A DNA stretch of 19,882 nucleotides from Burkholderiales bacterium (GTDB lineage: Bacteria > Pseudomonadota > Gammaproteobacteria > Burkholderiales > Casimicrobiaceae): contig JAITMH010000047.1 in the NCBI GenBank assembly GCA_031277445.1, positions 1-19,882 on the forward strand, read 5' to 3'. Made by a program: the position numbers and the translations under genes. The notes beneath the pieces are model-generated. The model searched no databases. It saw only the letters and a program-made list of their open reading frames with translations, and had not been told where the DNA came from. Position 1 is the first letter of the stretch. Every line of letters starts with the position of its first letter. This document shows positions 1 through 8,033 of the stretch, piece by piece.

Positions 1-288
1 GATGAGGTAACAGGCGTAGCGGGTGAGCATCAGATCATCCACCTCGCGCTGGCTGCCGGAGCCGAGGTCGACCATTTTCCTGACGTCAGGAAAATGGTCC
101 TCGACCGCGTGACCGGAAACCTCGCACGCAGTCTTGGCCTTGACCACCACGTTCAGGAAGTTCTCCCACTTGGTGTAACCCAACAAGTGCTGCAAATCCC
201 GTGCGAGCCAATATTCAACGCCCGTCTCCGTTTGTTGGGCGTGCCCCTCGAAGGTCTGGGTCAACGTGCATACAAGTTCGGTTTTCAC
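1..288 (-). CDS. dinD: DinD-like DNA-damage-inducible protein (BRO-N type), C-terminus cut by window edge
   Basis: Only the first 96 codons are visible; the frame is open at base 1. Reading from a GTG at 288-286, the product begins MKTELVCTLTQTFEG and contains EYWLARDLQHLLGY, then KAKTACEVSGHAVEDHF and RYACYLI. These match the N-terminal part of Escherichia coli DinD as I remember it (ARQLGKLLGY, AKEACENSGH, DDHF, SRYACYL). In E. coli, DinD is an SOS-regulated protein that limits RecA filaments. The GTG start is preferred because AGGA lies a few bases upstream and no in-frame ATG precedes it. I see no clear LexA box (CTGT-N8-ACAG) in the 79 bp upstream, so SOS control is not shown. The gene lies directly behind the exporter gene on the same strand, where further polyene genes would be expected. 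Confidence 0.8.
   Translation of the reverse strand, partial: MKTELVCTLTQTFEGHAQQTETGVEYWLARDLQHLLGYTKWENFLNVVVKAKTACEVSGHAVEDHFPDVRKMVDLGSGSQREVDDLMLTRYACYLI
70..99. repeat. 30-bp perfect palindrome inside dinD
   Basis: Bases 70-84 are the exact reverse complement of 85-99, centred on TGACGTCA, with no loop. It covers the codons for DHFPDVRKMV. The outer nine bases of each arm encode DHF and KMV, which are partly conserved in DinD, so part of the symmetry may come from protein constraint. The central CCTGACGTCAGG is not explained that way. Confidence 0.9.
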
Positions 289-367
289 GCTTTTTCTTCC
301 TGAATGAATGGGACGATCATGGCATCGAACGCTTTCTGCGCCTTCTCTGTAGTTCAGTACTTGACAA
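289..367. other. Short gap between exporter gene and dinD
   Basis: This 79-bp gap carries the dinD ribosome binding site (AGGA near 297-300, minus strand). I see no hairpin terminator for the upstream operon and no convincing promoter, so read-through from the polyene operon into dinD is possible. Confidence 0.5.
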
Positions 368-2761
368 TTAGCTCGTATGCTTATCGGTGCCAGACAGTAT
401 AGCCTCTTCCGCCGCAGGTAGCCGAAACAACGGCGTGAACAACCAGGCCAGACTGATGCCGAGTACGGTGGTCAGTCCGATCGCTTGCAGCGCCGGTGTG
501 CTGCTCATCGCCAGCAGGCCGAACGCCGGCAAGGTCAGCAGCGCGGCGACGCAGATGGCGAGAAAAGCGCGGGCGTCACTGCGCTGCGCGTTCAGAAACA
601 GTCCGTAATCGACGCCTATGCCGAATACCAGCAGGAGCGCCAGCACGTTGAGCAGTTGCAACGGGAGTCCGGCGTAGCCCATGATCGCCAGCGTCCCCAG
701 CGCGGCCAGCAGTGAGGGCAAAACGACCCGCCAGGTCTGCCGACGGAAGAACGCCAACAGCGCCAACGGAACCAACGCATAGGCCGCGATCAACACGAGC
801 GACAGCAGCGTCCGGTAACGCCCCATCAACGAGGAGACTTCGGCGGTTTTATCGACCCATTGAACATGCGTGTTGCCAAACGCCGCCAGTTGATGCGCGG
901 TGTCGGCATCGTGCAGTCCTTTCAATAAGACGATGCTTGAGAAGCGGCCATCGTATTCGGTGCGGCCTTGCCACAAATAACGCAACGACGCGGTGGCCGG
1001 TTGCGCCAACCATTCGTCTGCGGTCAGCGGCGCAGTGTGCGGAACGGCAATCCAGTCATCGGAAAGTTCCAGTTCCTCCGCCAGCGTAGCGCGAGCGTCG
1101 GTCAGGGTTTGTTGCGCTTGTTGCGCGGCTTGTTGCCGTTGTTGCGATGGCAACCAACGGCTGACGGCTTCAAAGCCGGTGAGTTTTCCGGCAGCAAGCA
1201 ACGGCGTCAGTTTTGCCAGCAAAGCTTCTTCGTGTTGCAGCACGTCTTCGGGCGTTGCGCCGGTGATCAAAAAAAGCTGTGCCGGACTGGGAAGTTCGAG
1301 CGCTTTAGCAACATGGGTTTGCTCTCGCAGCAGTTCCGGATCCATTGTGATCAGGCTGCGAACGTCGTCGTTTGCTTTAAGTTGTAACAAACCCACACCA
1401 ATGGCGATGGCGAGCAACAGGGCGGCGCCCCATTGTGCGCGGGTGGCGCGCCAGCGCGGCCAATGTTGCAGCAGTTGCATCAGCCTCCCGGCAAGCGGCG
1501 TGACCGGTAACGATGGCGGCAGCAACCAGGGGTGCCACAACATGATCGTCAGCCAGGCGCCCGCGATGCCGCTGACGGCAAAACACGCCATTTGCCGCAT
1601 GCCCGGAAACGGCATCAGCAACAAACTGAGGTAGGCCAGCGCCGGCGCGATCAGCACCAGGGTCAACGGCGGCAACAGGCGGCGGAAACGATGCCAGCGT
1701 TCCGATGTGTCCGCGCCGTTCAGATGTTGCGCCAACACCAGAACGCCGTAATCGACGGCGACTCCGATCAGACTGGCGCCGAACACCAGCGTCAAAACAT
1801 GGAGTCGGTCGAACATCAACCAGGTCAACGACAACGCCGTCAACGCGCCGACGCCAAGCGACAGCAAGATCAATCGCAACGCCTTGAAGCTCCGAAAAAC
1901 ATACCATGTCAGCAATAAGCAACACAGCAATGCGCCGCCGCCGATCAGCGACATTTCAAAACGCGCTTTTTGCGCTGCCGCCGCCGCATGCAGGACGACA
2001 CCCGCCCGCAGCAGTTGCACATCGGGAAACTGCGCTTCTGGAAACAGCCGCGCCAACTCGTTTCGGACGGTTGCCAGATCAGCGTTGAGGCGCGTTTGCA
2101 GATCGGACGAAAACGCGCTTTGCGTCAGTTGGTAGAACAAAACCGCATGGTGGCGATCCGCCGCTTGCACCATCAGTGTGTCGCCGTGAGGACGCGCTGG
2201 ACTGGCCGTTCCCAGTTGCAGCATCCAGTTGCCGAAGAATCCGAAAGGATCGTCGCGCCAGTTGAGCGCACTGCTCGCGAACGGTTGATACGCAAGCGCC
2301 AAGGCGCGTTGCACATGGGTCGGGGGGTCGGCATCGGCAATCCAGCGTACATCCTGATCGGTGACGAAACCGGCGCGGTAAGGAAAATAAAGACCGAGCA
2401 ACGTTTCGATATCCGCCGGAGCAGGTTGCGGCATCAGCGGCGCATCGCGCAACATTTCACGAACCTGATGGGCGGCGCGTTGCGCTGTCGCAGCATCCGG
2501 CGCGGACAGCAGCAAGACCAGTTGTTGTTCGCCGTGTTGCGCCAGCGTTTTCAGCGCCGCTTCGGCGCGTGGGTTGCGTTCGTCAACAGGAAGCAGCGCC
2601 AGCAGGTCGGTGTCGATCTGGCCGCGCCAGGGCAAAACGTGCGCAAGAAGCGCGGTCGCCAGCAACACCAGAACGCCCAGCCAAGCCCAGGCCAACACGC
2701 GATGGCCGCGGGCATAAGCAGAATCTTCGATGCGTGTTTTACTCGAATTGGGCGCGTTCAT
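368..2761 (-). CDS. MMPL/RND-family exporter of the aryl-polyene cluster
   Basis: A 797-residue inner-membrane protein with the duplicated RND layout: one N-terminal membrane segment (about 22-45), a large periplasmic domain, a block of helices from about 273 to 420, then a second segment near 445, a second periplasmic domain and a second helix block to the C-terminus. Each helix block contains a GVDYG motif (GVAVDYGVLV and GIGVDYGLFLNA), typical of MMPL transporters. Such exporters sit beside LolA-like proteins in aryl-polyene and xanthomonadin clusters and are thought to move the lipid-linked pigment toward the outer membrane. The ATG at 2761 overlaps the end of the LolA-like gene by 23 nt, indicating translational coupling. 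It is the last cluster gene in the window. The substrate is inferred from context only. Confidence 0.88.
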   Translation of the reverse strand: MNAPNSSKTRIEDSAYARGHRVLAWAWLGVLVLLATALLAHVLPWRGQIDTDLLALLPVDERNPRAEAALKTLAQHGEQQLVLLLSAPDAATAQRAAHQVREMLRDAPLMPQPAPADIETLLGLYFPYRAGFVTDQDVRWIADADPPTHVQRALALAYQPFASSALNWRDDPFGFFGNWMLQLGTASPARPHGDTLMVQAADRHHAVLFYQLTQSAFSSDLQTRLNADLATVRNELARLFPEAQFPDVQLLRAGVVLHAAAAAQKARFEMSLIGGGALLCCLLLTWYVFRSFKALRLILLSLGVGALTALSLTWLMFDRLHVLTLVFGASLIGVAVDYGVLVLAQHLNGADTSERWHRFRRLLPPLTLVLIAPALAYLSLLLMPFPGMRQMACFAVSGIAGAWLTIMLWHPWLLPPSLPVTPLAGRLMQLLQHWPRWRATRAQWGAALLLAIAIGVGLLQLKANDDVRSLITMDPELLREQTHVAKALELPSPAQLFLITGATPEDVLQHEEALLAKLTPLLAAGKLTGFEAVSRWLPSQQRQQAAQQAQQTLTDARATLAEELELSDDWIAVPHTAPLTADEWLAQPATASLRYLWQGRTEYDGRFSSIVLLKGLHDADTAHQLAAFGNTHVQWVDKTAEVSSLMGRYRTLLSLVLIAAYALVPLALLAFFRRQTWRVVLPSLLAALGTLAIMGYAGLPLQLLNVLALLLVFGIGVDYGLFLNAQRSDARAFLAICVAALLTLPAFGLLAMSSTPALQAIGLTTVLGISLAWLFTPLFRLPAAEEAILSGTDKHTS

Positions 2762-3407
2762 CGGCAGTCAGCGCGGTATCCGTGACAACATTGGAAAAAA
2801 CGATGCGGGTAACGTCGCCGGCAGCGCTGGTCAGCGTGACCTGACGAACAACGCGATCACCTTCCAGCGACAGCGCACCGATGACCGTCCGCAAACCGGC
2901 ATCGCGTGGCGTGAAATGCAGTTGCCAGCCCGCATCACCATCGAGTTGGCCGCGATAATCGAAGTATTCGGCCAGCGCCGAAACATCGCCGACGAACAAT
3001 GAAAACAGAACGCGGCTGATCGCGTTGACCGCCGGTTCCTGATCGGCGCGCAACGTCATCAGTACGCGGTCGCCATCCCTTTGCAAAATTTCGCCTTGAG
3101 TGACCCGCATCGTTTGCGAAAACGGTGTCCGTGTGCGCCACAACACGCCCCGCGTTTTTTTTTTTTTTTTTACGCCGTTTGCCATCAGCGGTTTTTTGAC
3201 GCCAACCAATTGCCGGGTCTGGGTGAAGTCGCCACGAATGACGGTATCGACCGCCAGTCGGGATTGAATCGTTTTCAGCAAGACCGGATCGGCCACCTGC
3301 GCCGAAACAGCGAGCGCAAACCCGGCGAAAACAAACCCAGCGAAAACGAACCAGCGCTGGCCGAAGCAAGAGAGCAACACCAAAGCTCGTTTCATCGTGT
3401 TTTTCAT
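2739..3407 (-). CDS. LolA-like outer-membrane lipid/lipoprotein carrier
   Basis: A 222-residue protein with a long N-terminal signal (hydrophobic to about residue 36, likely cleaved at AVSA/Q). The mature part has LolA-family features: GDFTQTRQLVGVKKPL, then RGVLWRTRTPFSQTMRV. The ATG at 3407 is chosen over the longer frame because ATGA overlaps the thioesterase stop. LolA-type proteins are periplasmic carriers; in polyene clusters they accompany the MMPL exporter. Residues 80-84 are five lysines encoded within a run of 17 A (17 T on the plus strand, 3155-3171), where relatives normally have mixed residues of similar number, so overall length is kept. A change in tract length not a multiple of three would destroy the frame. 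Confidence 0.82.
   Translation of the reverse strand: MKNTMKRALVLLSCFGQRWFVFAGFVFAGFALAVSAQVADPVLLKTIQSRLAVDTVIRGDFTQTRQLVGVKKPLMANGVKKKKKTRGVLWRTRTPFSQTMRVTQGEILQRDGDRVLMTLRADQEPAVNAISRVLFSLFVGDVSALAEYFDYRGQLDGDAGWQLHFTPRDAGLRTVIGALSLEGDRVVRQVTLTSAAGDVTRIVFSNVVTDTALTADERAQFE
3155..3171. repeat. 17-nt homopolymer (poly-A on the coding strand) in the LolA-like gene
   Basis: Seventeen consecutive T on the plus strand, read as A17 in the minus-strand coding sequence (codons 79-84). It is extreme for a GC-rich gene and is the longest single-base run in the window. It is a candidate slippage site or a sequencing-length error, although the present length keeps the frame open. Confidence 0.95.
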
Positions 3408-3814
3408 AGATGGTTTTTCAATTTTTCGCGCAATACGTCGGGGCTGACGAAGCACATTTCATGGGTTCGCAGATCGACGGCGACTTGCACCGTATGCCCG
3501 CGAGTCAGCCTTTTTTGAGTTGCGGCGTCACGGATTTCGTAGGCGATTTTCAAACGGTTTTCCCACTCGACGAGACGGGCATCGAGATGAAGGCTTTGCT
3601 GGTACACCAACGGCTGCGCGTAGCGAACGAACAGTTCGATCACCGGCCAGGCGTAACCGGAAGCGCGCATCTGCGGATAATCGTAATCAATGCGTTGCAA
3701 CAACGCGGTGCGCGCCAATTCAAAGTAGCGAACATAATGTCCGTGCCAGCACACTTCCATCGGATCGAGATCGTGGAAAGGCACGGCCCAGTTGACACGA
3801 GCAGTCAGCGGCAT
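3404..3814 (-). CDS. Hot-dog acyl-CoA/ACP thioesterase (4HBT/YbgC type)
   Basis: A 136-residue cytoplasmic protein of typical single hot-dog length. The N-terminal segment PFHDLDPMEVCWHGHYVRYFELAR is split here into its key parts: Asp15 and Asp17 at the position of the 4HBT catalytic Asp, His24, Tyr27 and the following FExAR helix. It would hydrolyse an acyl thioester, in this operon probably releasing or proofreading polyene intermediates on an ACP. Its ATG at 3814 overlaps the stop of the upstream acyltransferase as TAATG, and its own stop overlaps the LolA-like start as ATGA, so it is translationally coupled on both sides. Confidence 0.85.
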   Translation of the reverse strand: MPLTARVNWAVPFHDLDPMEVCWHGHYVRYFELARTALLQRIDYDYPQMRASGYAWPVIELFVRYAQPLVYQQSLHLDARLVEWENRLKIAYEIRDAATQKRLTRGHTVQVAVDLRTHEMCFVSPDVLREKLKNHL

Positions 3815-4944
3815 TAGAAGATCTCCCTGGAGCTGTTTTGATTTATGTGGGCGCTTTTCTGTGAGGGCGCGCTACGCTTTACACCCCTCTCCCCTTGTGG
3901 GAGGGGGGTCGGGGGAGAGGGGTGAACTGAGGCCCCCTCTCCCGCCCCCCCGATCAAAAGCACTTCGGGGGCAGGCTCTTCGGAGCACCCTCCCCCGCGA
4001 GGGGGGAGGGAAAGCACCGTTTCGGCGGGCGTCGGCAACGCCCAGAACGGATAAAAATTAGACCACTGAAACGGCGCTTTGATACATTCTGCTTCCAGCA
4101 TTCCGGCAAAAGCGGTCGCGTAAGGAACAATGGCCGCTTCTCGTGCGCGGCGCGGCAGCGCGATGGATTCGGCGAGTTGTCGCAACGTGATGATGAAACC
4201 GTCGCGGTGGCGTGCGCCAAAAACGGCGAACAGCGGGCATTGCAGCGTCGCGGCAAGCACATAAGGGCTGATCGGAAAACCCGCTTCCGCCCCAAGAAAC
4301 GGAACGCGCACCGTGGCCGTGGCGCTATCCATCGGTACGCGGTCGCCGGTGATAACAACAAAGCCGCCGCCCTCAATCCGTTCCGCCAACATGATGGCGG
4401 TGTCGATGCCGATTTCGTCCACTGGAATCAGATCGACGTCGTGATCGGGGTCGCGTTCTTTTAACAAGCGATTGAAGCGAACGGCGTTTTTGGTGTTCGC
4501 AAGAACGGTCAGACGCACGCCGGTATAACGTTCCGACAACTTGCGGCACAACTCGATATTGCCGAAATGGGCAGAGACAAAAACCGCGCCGCGTTTTTGC
4601 TCCAGCAGCGACTGGACGCTTTCGGCGCCATCGACACGAAACGGGAACGACGGTTCGGATGCGTCTGCCATCACCAGCTTGTCGAGCAGAATTTCGGAGT
4701 ACGCCAGAAAATGTCGGAAAACGTTGCGCGATGTCGGCAAAGGCGTAACGCCGCCGCTGAAAGTGTACAAGCGTTGCAGATACTCGCGTGATGCTTCGCG
4801 GGCAATACGCCTTCGCACGTAAAACCACAACAGAACGAAGAACAACAGAAAGCGAAACGGCCAGCGCCCGCACACGCGATAGACGCGCAACAGAAAACGC
4901 ATCCCCGCCAAACCGCCCGCTTCCCGTATCTTCGCCCAGTGCAT
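3814..4944 (-). CDS. LpxL/HtrB-type lysophospholipid acyltransferase with repeat-derived C-terminal tail
   Basis: A 376-residue membrane-anchored acyltransferase. A hydrophobic segment lies at about 30-43. The catalytic motif H126-x4-E131 (HFGNIE) and the GDR at 200-202 match the LpxL family. The start at 4944 is chosen because its ATGA overlaps the glycosyltransferase stop; a longer open frame upstream is only the shadow of that gene. The family-like part ends near residue 301 at PFQWSNFYPFW. The last ~75 residues (ALPTPAETV onward) are proline/glycine-rich and are encoded by a dispersed palindromic repeat (3881-4013), so the original C-terminus appears extended by the insertion. In polyene clusters this activity is linked to a GT2 domain and is thought to build the lipid anchor. 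Whether the tail affects activity is unknown. Confidence 0.82.
   Translation of the reverse strand: MHWAKIREAGGLAGMRFLLRVYRVCGRWPFRFLLFFVLLWFYVRRRIAREASREYLQRLYTFSGGVTPLPTSRNVFRHFLAYSEILLDKLVMADASEPSFPFRVDGAESVQSLLEQKRGAVFVSAHFGNIELCRKLSERYTGVRLTVLANTKNAVRFNRLLKERDPDHDVDLIPVDEIGIDTAIMLAERIEGGGFVVITGDRVPMDSATATVRVPFLGAEAGFPISPYVLAATLQCPLFAVFGARHRDGFIITLRQLAESIALPRRAREAAIVPYATAFAGMLEAECIKAPFQWSNFYPFWALPTPAETVLSLPPRGGGCSEEPAPEVLLIGGAGEGASVHPSPPTPLPQGERGVKRSAPSQKSAHINQNSSREIF
3881..4013. repeat. Dispersed palindromic repeat inserted in the acyltransferase gene
   Basis: Two C/G-rich hairpin blocks flank a core with CCCCCGATCAAAA and CTTCGGGGGCAGGCTCTT at about 3945-3980. The same core occurs in mpl (about 11093-11126), in reverse orientation at about 17661-17697, and in shortened form at 16148-16182. 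On the coding strand it gives EEPAPEVLLIGG. The insertion keeps the frame and the TAATG junction with the next gene. Confidence 0.85.
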
Positions 4945-5726
4945 CAGCGTTGCTCCGAAGAAGAAATGTGGCGAGCGATCAAGCGCGGCAACCGTCGCAA
5001 CATGCCGAAAAACAAACGGGTGTGCATCCAACTGATGCGCACGTTGTCGCGCCATGGCCGGAAATGCGACACGCCTTCCGGCGGATAACTTACCGCAACC
5101 GGCAGATTGCGGATCGGCACACCACCCCAGTCCAGGCGTACCAGAATTTCGGTGTCGAACTCCATCCGGCTCTGCGACGGCATCGCATCGAGAACCTGCC
5201 GTGTCGCAGCGAGCGGATAAATTCGCAGTCCGCACATTGAATCACGAATGCGAAACGACAAGGTGTTGATCCAGACCCAAACATGCGTTGCGTAACGGCC
5301 AAGAAGACGACCGAATGGAACGCTGGCGTCGTAATGCGGGAATCCCGCGATCACCGCTTGCGGCGCTTCACGCATTGCGCCGAGAAATGTCGGCAGCGCC
5401 GCGACATCGTGCTGGCCGTCGGCGTCGAGTTGCAGCGCATGGCTGTAGCCTCTCGCGTGCGCTTCGCGCAAACCGGCGATGACGGCGGTTCCCTTGCCGC
5501 TGTTTTCCGGCAGCCGCAGCAATGATGTTTCCGGCGAATCTGCCTGTTCTGCCACCAAAGCGTCAAGCGCTGCCGCACATTCGGCATCGGAACCGTCATC
5601 AATCAGGATCACCGGCAACGCCAAGCTGTGCAACGCCCGCACCACCGCGCCGACCGTAGCGGCATGGTTGTACACCGGCACGAGTGCAACAAGCGGTGCA
5701 ACCAGCGTGGGCGCGACGGTTTTCAT
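4944..5726 (-). CDS. Family 2 glycosyltransferase of the aryl-polyene cluster
   Basis: A 260-residue soluble GT-A type glycosyltransferase. Visible motifs are VPVYNH (16-21) at the start of the nucleotide-binding fold, DDG at 43-45, and DADGQH at 101-106, the metal-binding DxD region. GRYATHVW and SMCGLRIYP resemble dolichyl-phosphate-mannose-synthase-like GT2 proteins. No membrane segment is evident. In many polyene clusters a GT2 domain and an LpxL-type acyltransferase form one protein; here they are separate genes joined by an ATGA overlap. The ATG at 5726 also overlaps the ligase stop (ATGA). The sugar donor and acceptor are not known. Confidence 0.85.
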   Translation of the reverse strand: MKTVAPTLVAPLVALVPVYNHAATVGAVVRALHSLALPVILIDDGSDAECAAALDALVAEQADSPETSLLRLPENSGKGTAVIAGLREAHARGYSHALQLDADGQHDVAALPTFLGAMREAPQAVIAGFPHYDASVPFGRLLGRYATHVWVWINTLSFRIRDSMCGLRIYPLAATRQVLDAMPSQSRMEFDTEILVRLDWGGVPIRNLPVAVSYPPEGVSHFRPWRDNVRISWMHTRLFFGMLRRLPRLIARHISSSEQR

Positions 5727-7465
5727 GGCGCGTCTTCTGGCGTGCTGTTCGGCGCACTGTCCCGCACCGCCGCCGGATGCGTGAACAACGCACGTCCCTG
5801 CGAATGCACGCCTGGCGCCGAGGCATAGGCGAATTGCACTTCTTTTTTCTCGGGGAAAAAATGAAGCGTCAGCGACACTTCGTCATCAGGGCGCAGAATG
5901 CGCTGAAACCTGAGTTGCCGAAAACCGGAGAAACGCCCCTCAATGAGAAAATGCCGTTGCGCCAAGCGCAGCGCCCAGTCGATCTGGGCGACGCCGGGCA
6001 AAACCGCCAACTGCGGAAAATGGCCGTCAAACGCATGCGGGCAATCGCGTAGCGCCAGCGTCAATACGGTTTCATGCGTTCCCCGATTCGTGACCGTGAA
6101 CGGCGGCAACGCCTGACGCTCGAACAAACGCACGATGTCGGCGGTCGTGACTTTGCCCATCGCGCTGTAAGGCAACGACGACAGATAACGCCAGCGGCGC
6201 GGCAAGGCGATGCGTTCGAGCGATGTCGATAAACGTTGCCGCAACCGACGGTCAAAACGGGTTTTGCCAAATTCTTGCAATTGAGCGCGTCCACTGTCGC
6301 TCAACACCACCGCAGCAACAATTTCGTCGCGTTCCCGATACAGCGGCGCGGTACGCGCTTCCGCCACTTCGGGCAACGCCAGCAACGCTGTTTCAATCGC
6401 ATCGAGCGCAACGCGGCTCCCCTCAATCTTGGCAACGCGGTCAGCGCGGCCGATCAAGCGCCAACCGTTGTCGTCGCGCACGGCGGTATCCTGCGTGTGA
6501 AACCAGTTGTCGTCGGGTAAAAGCGGGGAGCGAAGTTTAAGGCAACCTCGTTCGTCAAGCGCCAACGTGACGCCCGGTTGTTCGCGCCAGACACCGCCCG
6601 GAGCATCTCGATGCATCACGCTGGCTGTTTCGGTACTGCCGTAAATTTCGATGATTCGCGTCGCCAACCGAGGCTCGCAGGCGGCGGCAACTTCGTCGTG
6701 CAGCGGACTGCCCGCCGAAAACGTCGCAAGAAAAGTCGCGGGCGATGAAAACGTTTCCAGTTGCGCCAGCCGTTTCAGCGTGGGCGGACTGCTGATCAAC
6801 ACATGATGTCCGGCTTCCAGTCGCCCCAGTTCTTCCGGATAACGAAAGGGTTCGCTGATAATCGGATAGCCCGCCCACAACGGCCATATCAGTCGGAACG
6901 GCAATCCGAACATGTGCTGATGTGGCACGGTGCCGACAAAGCGCGTGTCCGAGGGCAAAGCATTGCCGAACACCTGCTGCAATAACACCGCTTCACGGAT
7001 CAACTGCATCGGCGTTTTGAAGATGCGGCTGGGTGTGCCACTGGACCCGGACGTGAAAAGCACCAACCCGGGGCGGTTGAATGGCGACGCCGATTCGACA
7101 AACGCCGCAACATTGGCGGAGGCGTCGGCCTCTTCGCCTGACCAGTCAGGCAACACGCTGCCTTCGCAACGACCAACCCAGGGATGCGGAAGAAAAGTGC
7201 GCGTCGCCGGCAAATCTTCCGCCGCCAGCAATGCCGTCTGACCGTTCTGCCAGCAGGCAAGCAACCAGACGGTAAAAGCATACGCGTCGGGATCGTGCAA
7301 CACGATTTCCGGCGCGTCAAGCCTCATCAGCGCCCGATGGGCCGCGATGAGATCAGCGCGAAACGCCGCGCAAGTCACCGGCACCGTCTTTCGATAAAAA
7401 ACGATGGCGTCCGGCGACGCCGACAACAACGGCGGCGGCAATGTCAAAAGCGGCGCGTCACTCAT
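5723..7465 (-). CDS. Acyl-ACP/CoA ligase fused to a FabZ-like hot-dog dehydratase
   Basis: A 580-residue two-domain protein. The N-terminal adenylation domain shows FTSGSSGTP (137-145), YGSTET (275-280), TQDT (324-327), GRADRVAKIEG (339-349) and a catalytic Lys in AMGK (438). The C-terminal ~120 residues contain FDGHFPQLAVLPGVAQ (479-494), the FabZ/FabA-like signature with the catalytic His482. In known aryl-polyene pathways the ligase ApeH loads a hydroxycinnamate-type starter onto an ACP and ApeI dehydrates the growing chain; here both activities appear joined. The ATG at 7465 overlaps the membrane-protein gene by 8 nt. It could load another aryl or fatty acid starter. Confidence 0.88.
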   Translation of the reverse strand: MSDAPLLTLPPPLLSASPDAIVFYRKTVPVTCAAFRADLIAAHRALMRLDAPEIVLHDPDAYAFTVWLLACWQNGQTALLAAEDLPATRTFLPHPWVGRCEGSVLPDWSGEEADASANVAAFVESASPFNRPGLVLFTSGSSGTPSRIFKTPMQLIREAVLLQQVFGNALPSDTRFVGTVPHQHMFGLPFRLIWPLWAGYPIISEPFRYPEELGRLEAGHHVLISSPPTLKRLAQLETFSSPATFLATFSAGSPLHDEVAAACEPRLATRIIEIYGSTETASVMHRDAPGGVWREQPGVTLALDERGCLKLRSPLLPDDNWFHTQDTAVRDDNGWRLIGRADRVAKIEGSRVALDAIETALLALPEVAEARTAPLYRERDEIVAAVVLSDSGRAQLQEFGKTRFDRRLRQRLSTSLERIALPRRWRYLSSLPYSAMGKVTTADIVRLFERQALPPFTVTNRGTHETVLTLALRDCPHAFDGHFPQLAVLPGVAQIDWALRLAQRHFLIEGRFSGFRQLRFQRILRPDDEVSLTLHFFPEKKEVQFAYASAPGVHSQGRALFTHPAAVRDSAPNSTPEDAP

Positions 7466-8006
7466 GGGACACCGTTGGAGAAATGCGTCGCTTCACGCGC
7501 CGACGGATGAGCCATTCGCCGCCGAACATCACGCCCATCGCCACATAAGCGATCAAACCGTTATAAAGCGTCCAGACCATCATGGATTGCGTTGTCGTCC
7601 ACCAGGCGATGCCGCCATTGATAACAAAGAACACACTCCAGGCGAGCGTCACCTTGCGGGTATAGCGAACGCCTTCCGGCGGCAATTCGGGATCAAGGCG
7701 ACGCGCCAACCGTTCAACCAGCGTTTGCGATTGAAAAAGACTGATCGCAAACGCCAGCAGAAACATCGCGTTGACCAACACCGGATAATAAAGCAGCGAC
7801 GCCGAGGAACGCAGCAGCAACGCCGCCACACCGAGCAACGCGGCGCACGGACCCAGCCAACCGAGCAGGCCGCCGATGCCGTGCCGCCGCCAGGCCAGCG
7901 GCAGCAATAGAAAACCGCCCAGCCAGAACGGCCATCCCTGCCAGTAACACACCCAAAAAAACAGCGGCAGGGCGATTCCGAGCAACGGAACGGCAAATGT
8001 CGGCAT
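7458..8006 (-). CDS. COG4648-type multi-pass membrane protein of the polyene cluster
   Basis: A 182-residue, strongly hydrophobic protein with about six membrane segments: near the N-terminus (FAVPLLGIALPLFFWV), then two to three closely packed helices with LLLPLAW and LLGVAALLL, one with VLVNAMFLLAFAISLF, and two at the C-terminus. FQSQTLVERLARR and GVRYTRKVTLAW match the conserved loops I know from predicted membrane proteins found in nearly all aryl-polyene clusters. The ATG at 8006 is chosen over an upstream TTG because GGAG precedes it by 8 nt. It follows the second ACP gene by 27 nt and overlaps the ligase gene. The biochemical function is unknown. Confidence 0.75.
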   Translation of the reverse strand: MPTFAVPLLGIALPLFFWVCYWQGWPFWLGGFLLLPLAWRRHGIGGLLGWLGPCAALLGVAALLLRSSASLLYYPVLVNAMFLLAFAISLFQSQTLVERLARRLDPELPPEGVRYTRKVTLAWSVFFVINGGIAWWTTTQSMMVWTLYNGLIAYVAMGVMFGGEWLIRRRVKRRISPTVSHE

Positions 8007-8033
8007 CAGCAAAGCTCCACAACGCGCCGACCA

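Noticed and set aside
300..367. Possible LexA box upstream of dinD (CTGTAGTTCAG)
   Set aside because: Spacing and arms do not fit CTGT-N8-ACAG or CTG-N10-CAG.
361..389. Plus-strand TTGACAATTAGCTCGTATG resembles part of the tac/trp-lac promoter
   Set aside because: The spacing between TTGACA and TATG is only 9 bp, it points antisense into the exporter gene, and no plus-strand gene follows.
1970..2785. Long plus-strand open frame of 271 codons antisense to the exporter gene
   Set aside because: Arg/Gln/His-rich translation without domain features; it mirrors the codon bias of the real minus-strand gene.
4945..5235. Upstream extension of the LpxL-type acyltransferase frame (97 extra codons)
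   Set aside because: It overlaps the glycosyltransferase gene in another frame; the ATGA junction at 4944 gives the natural start.
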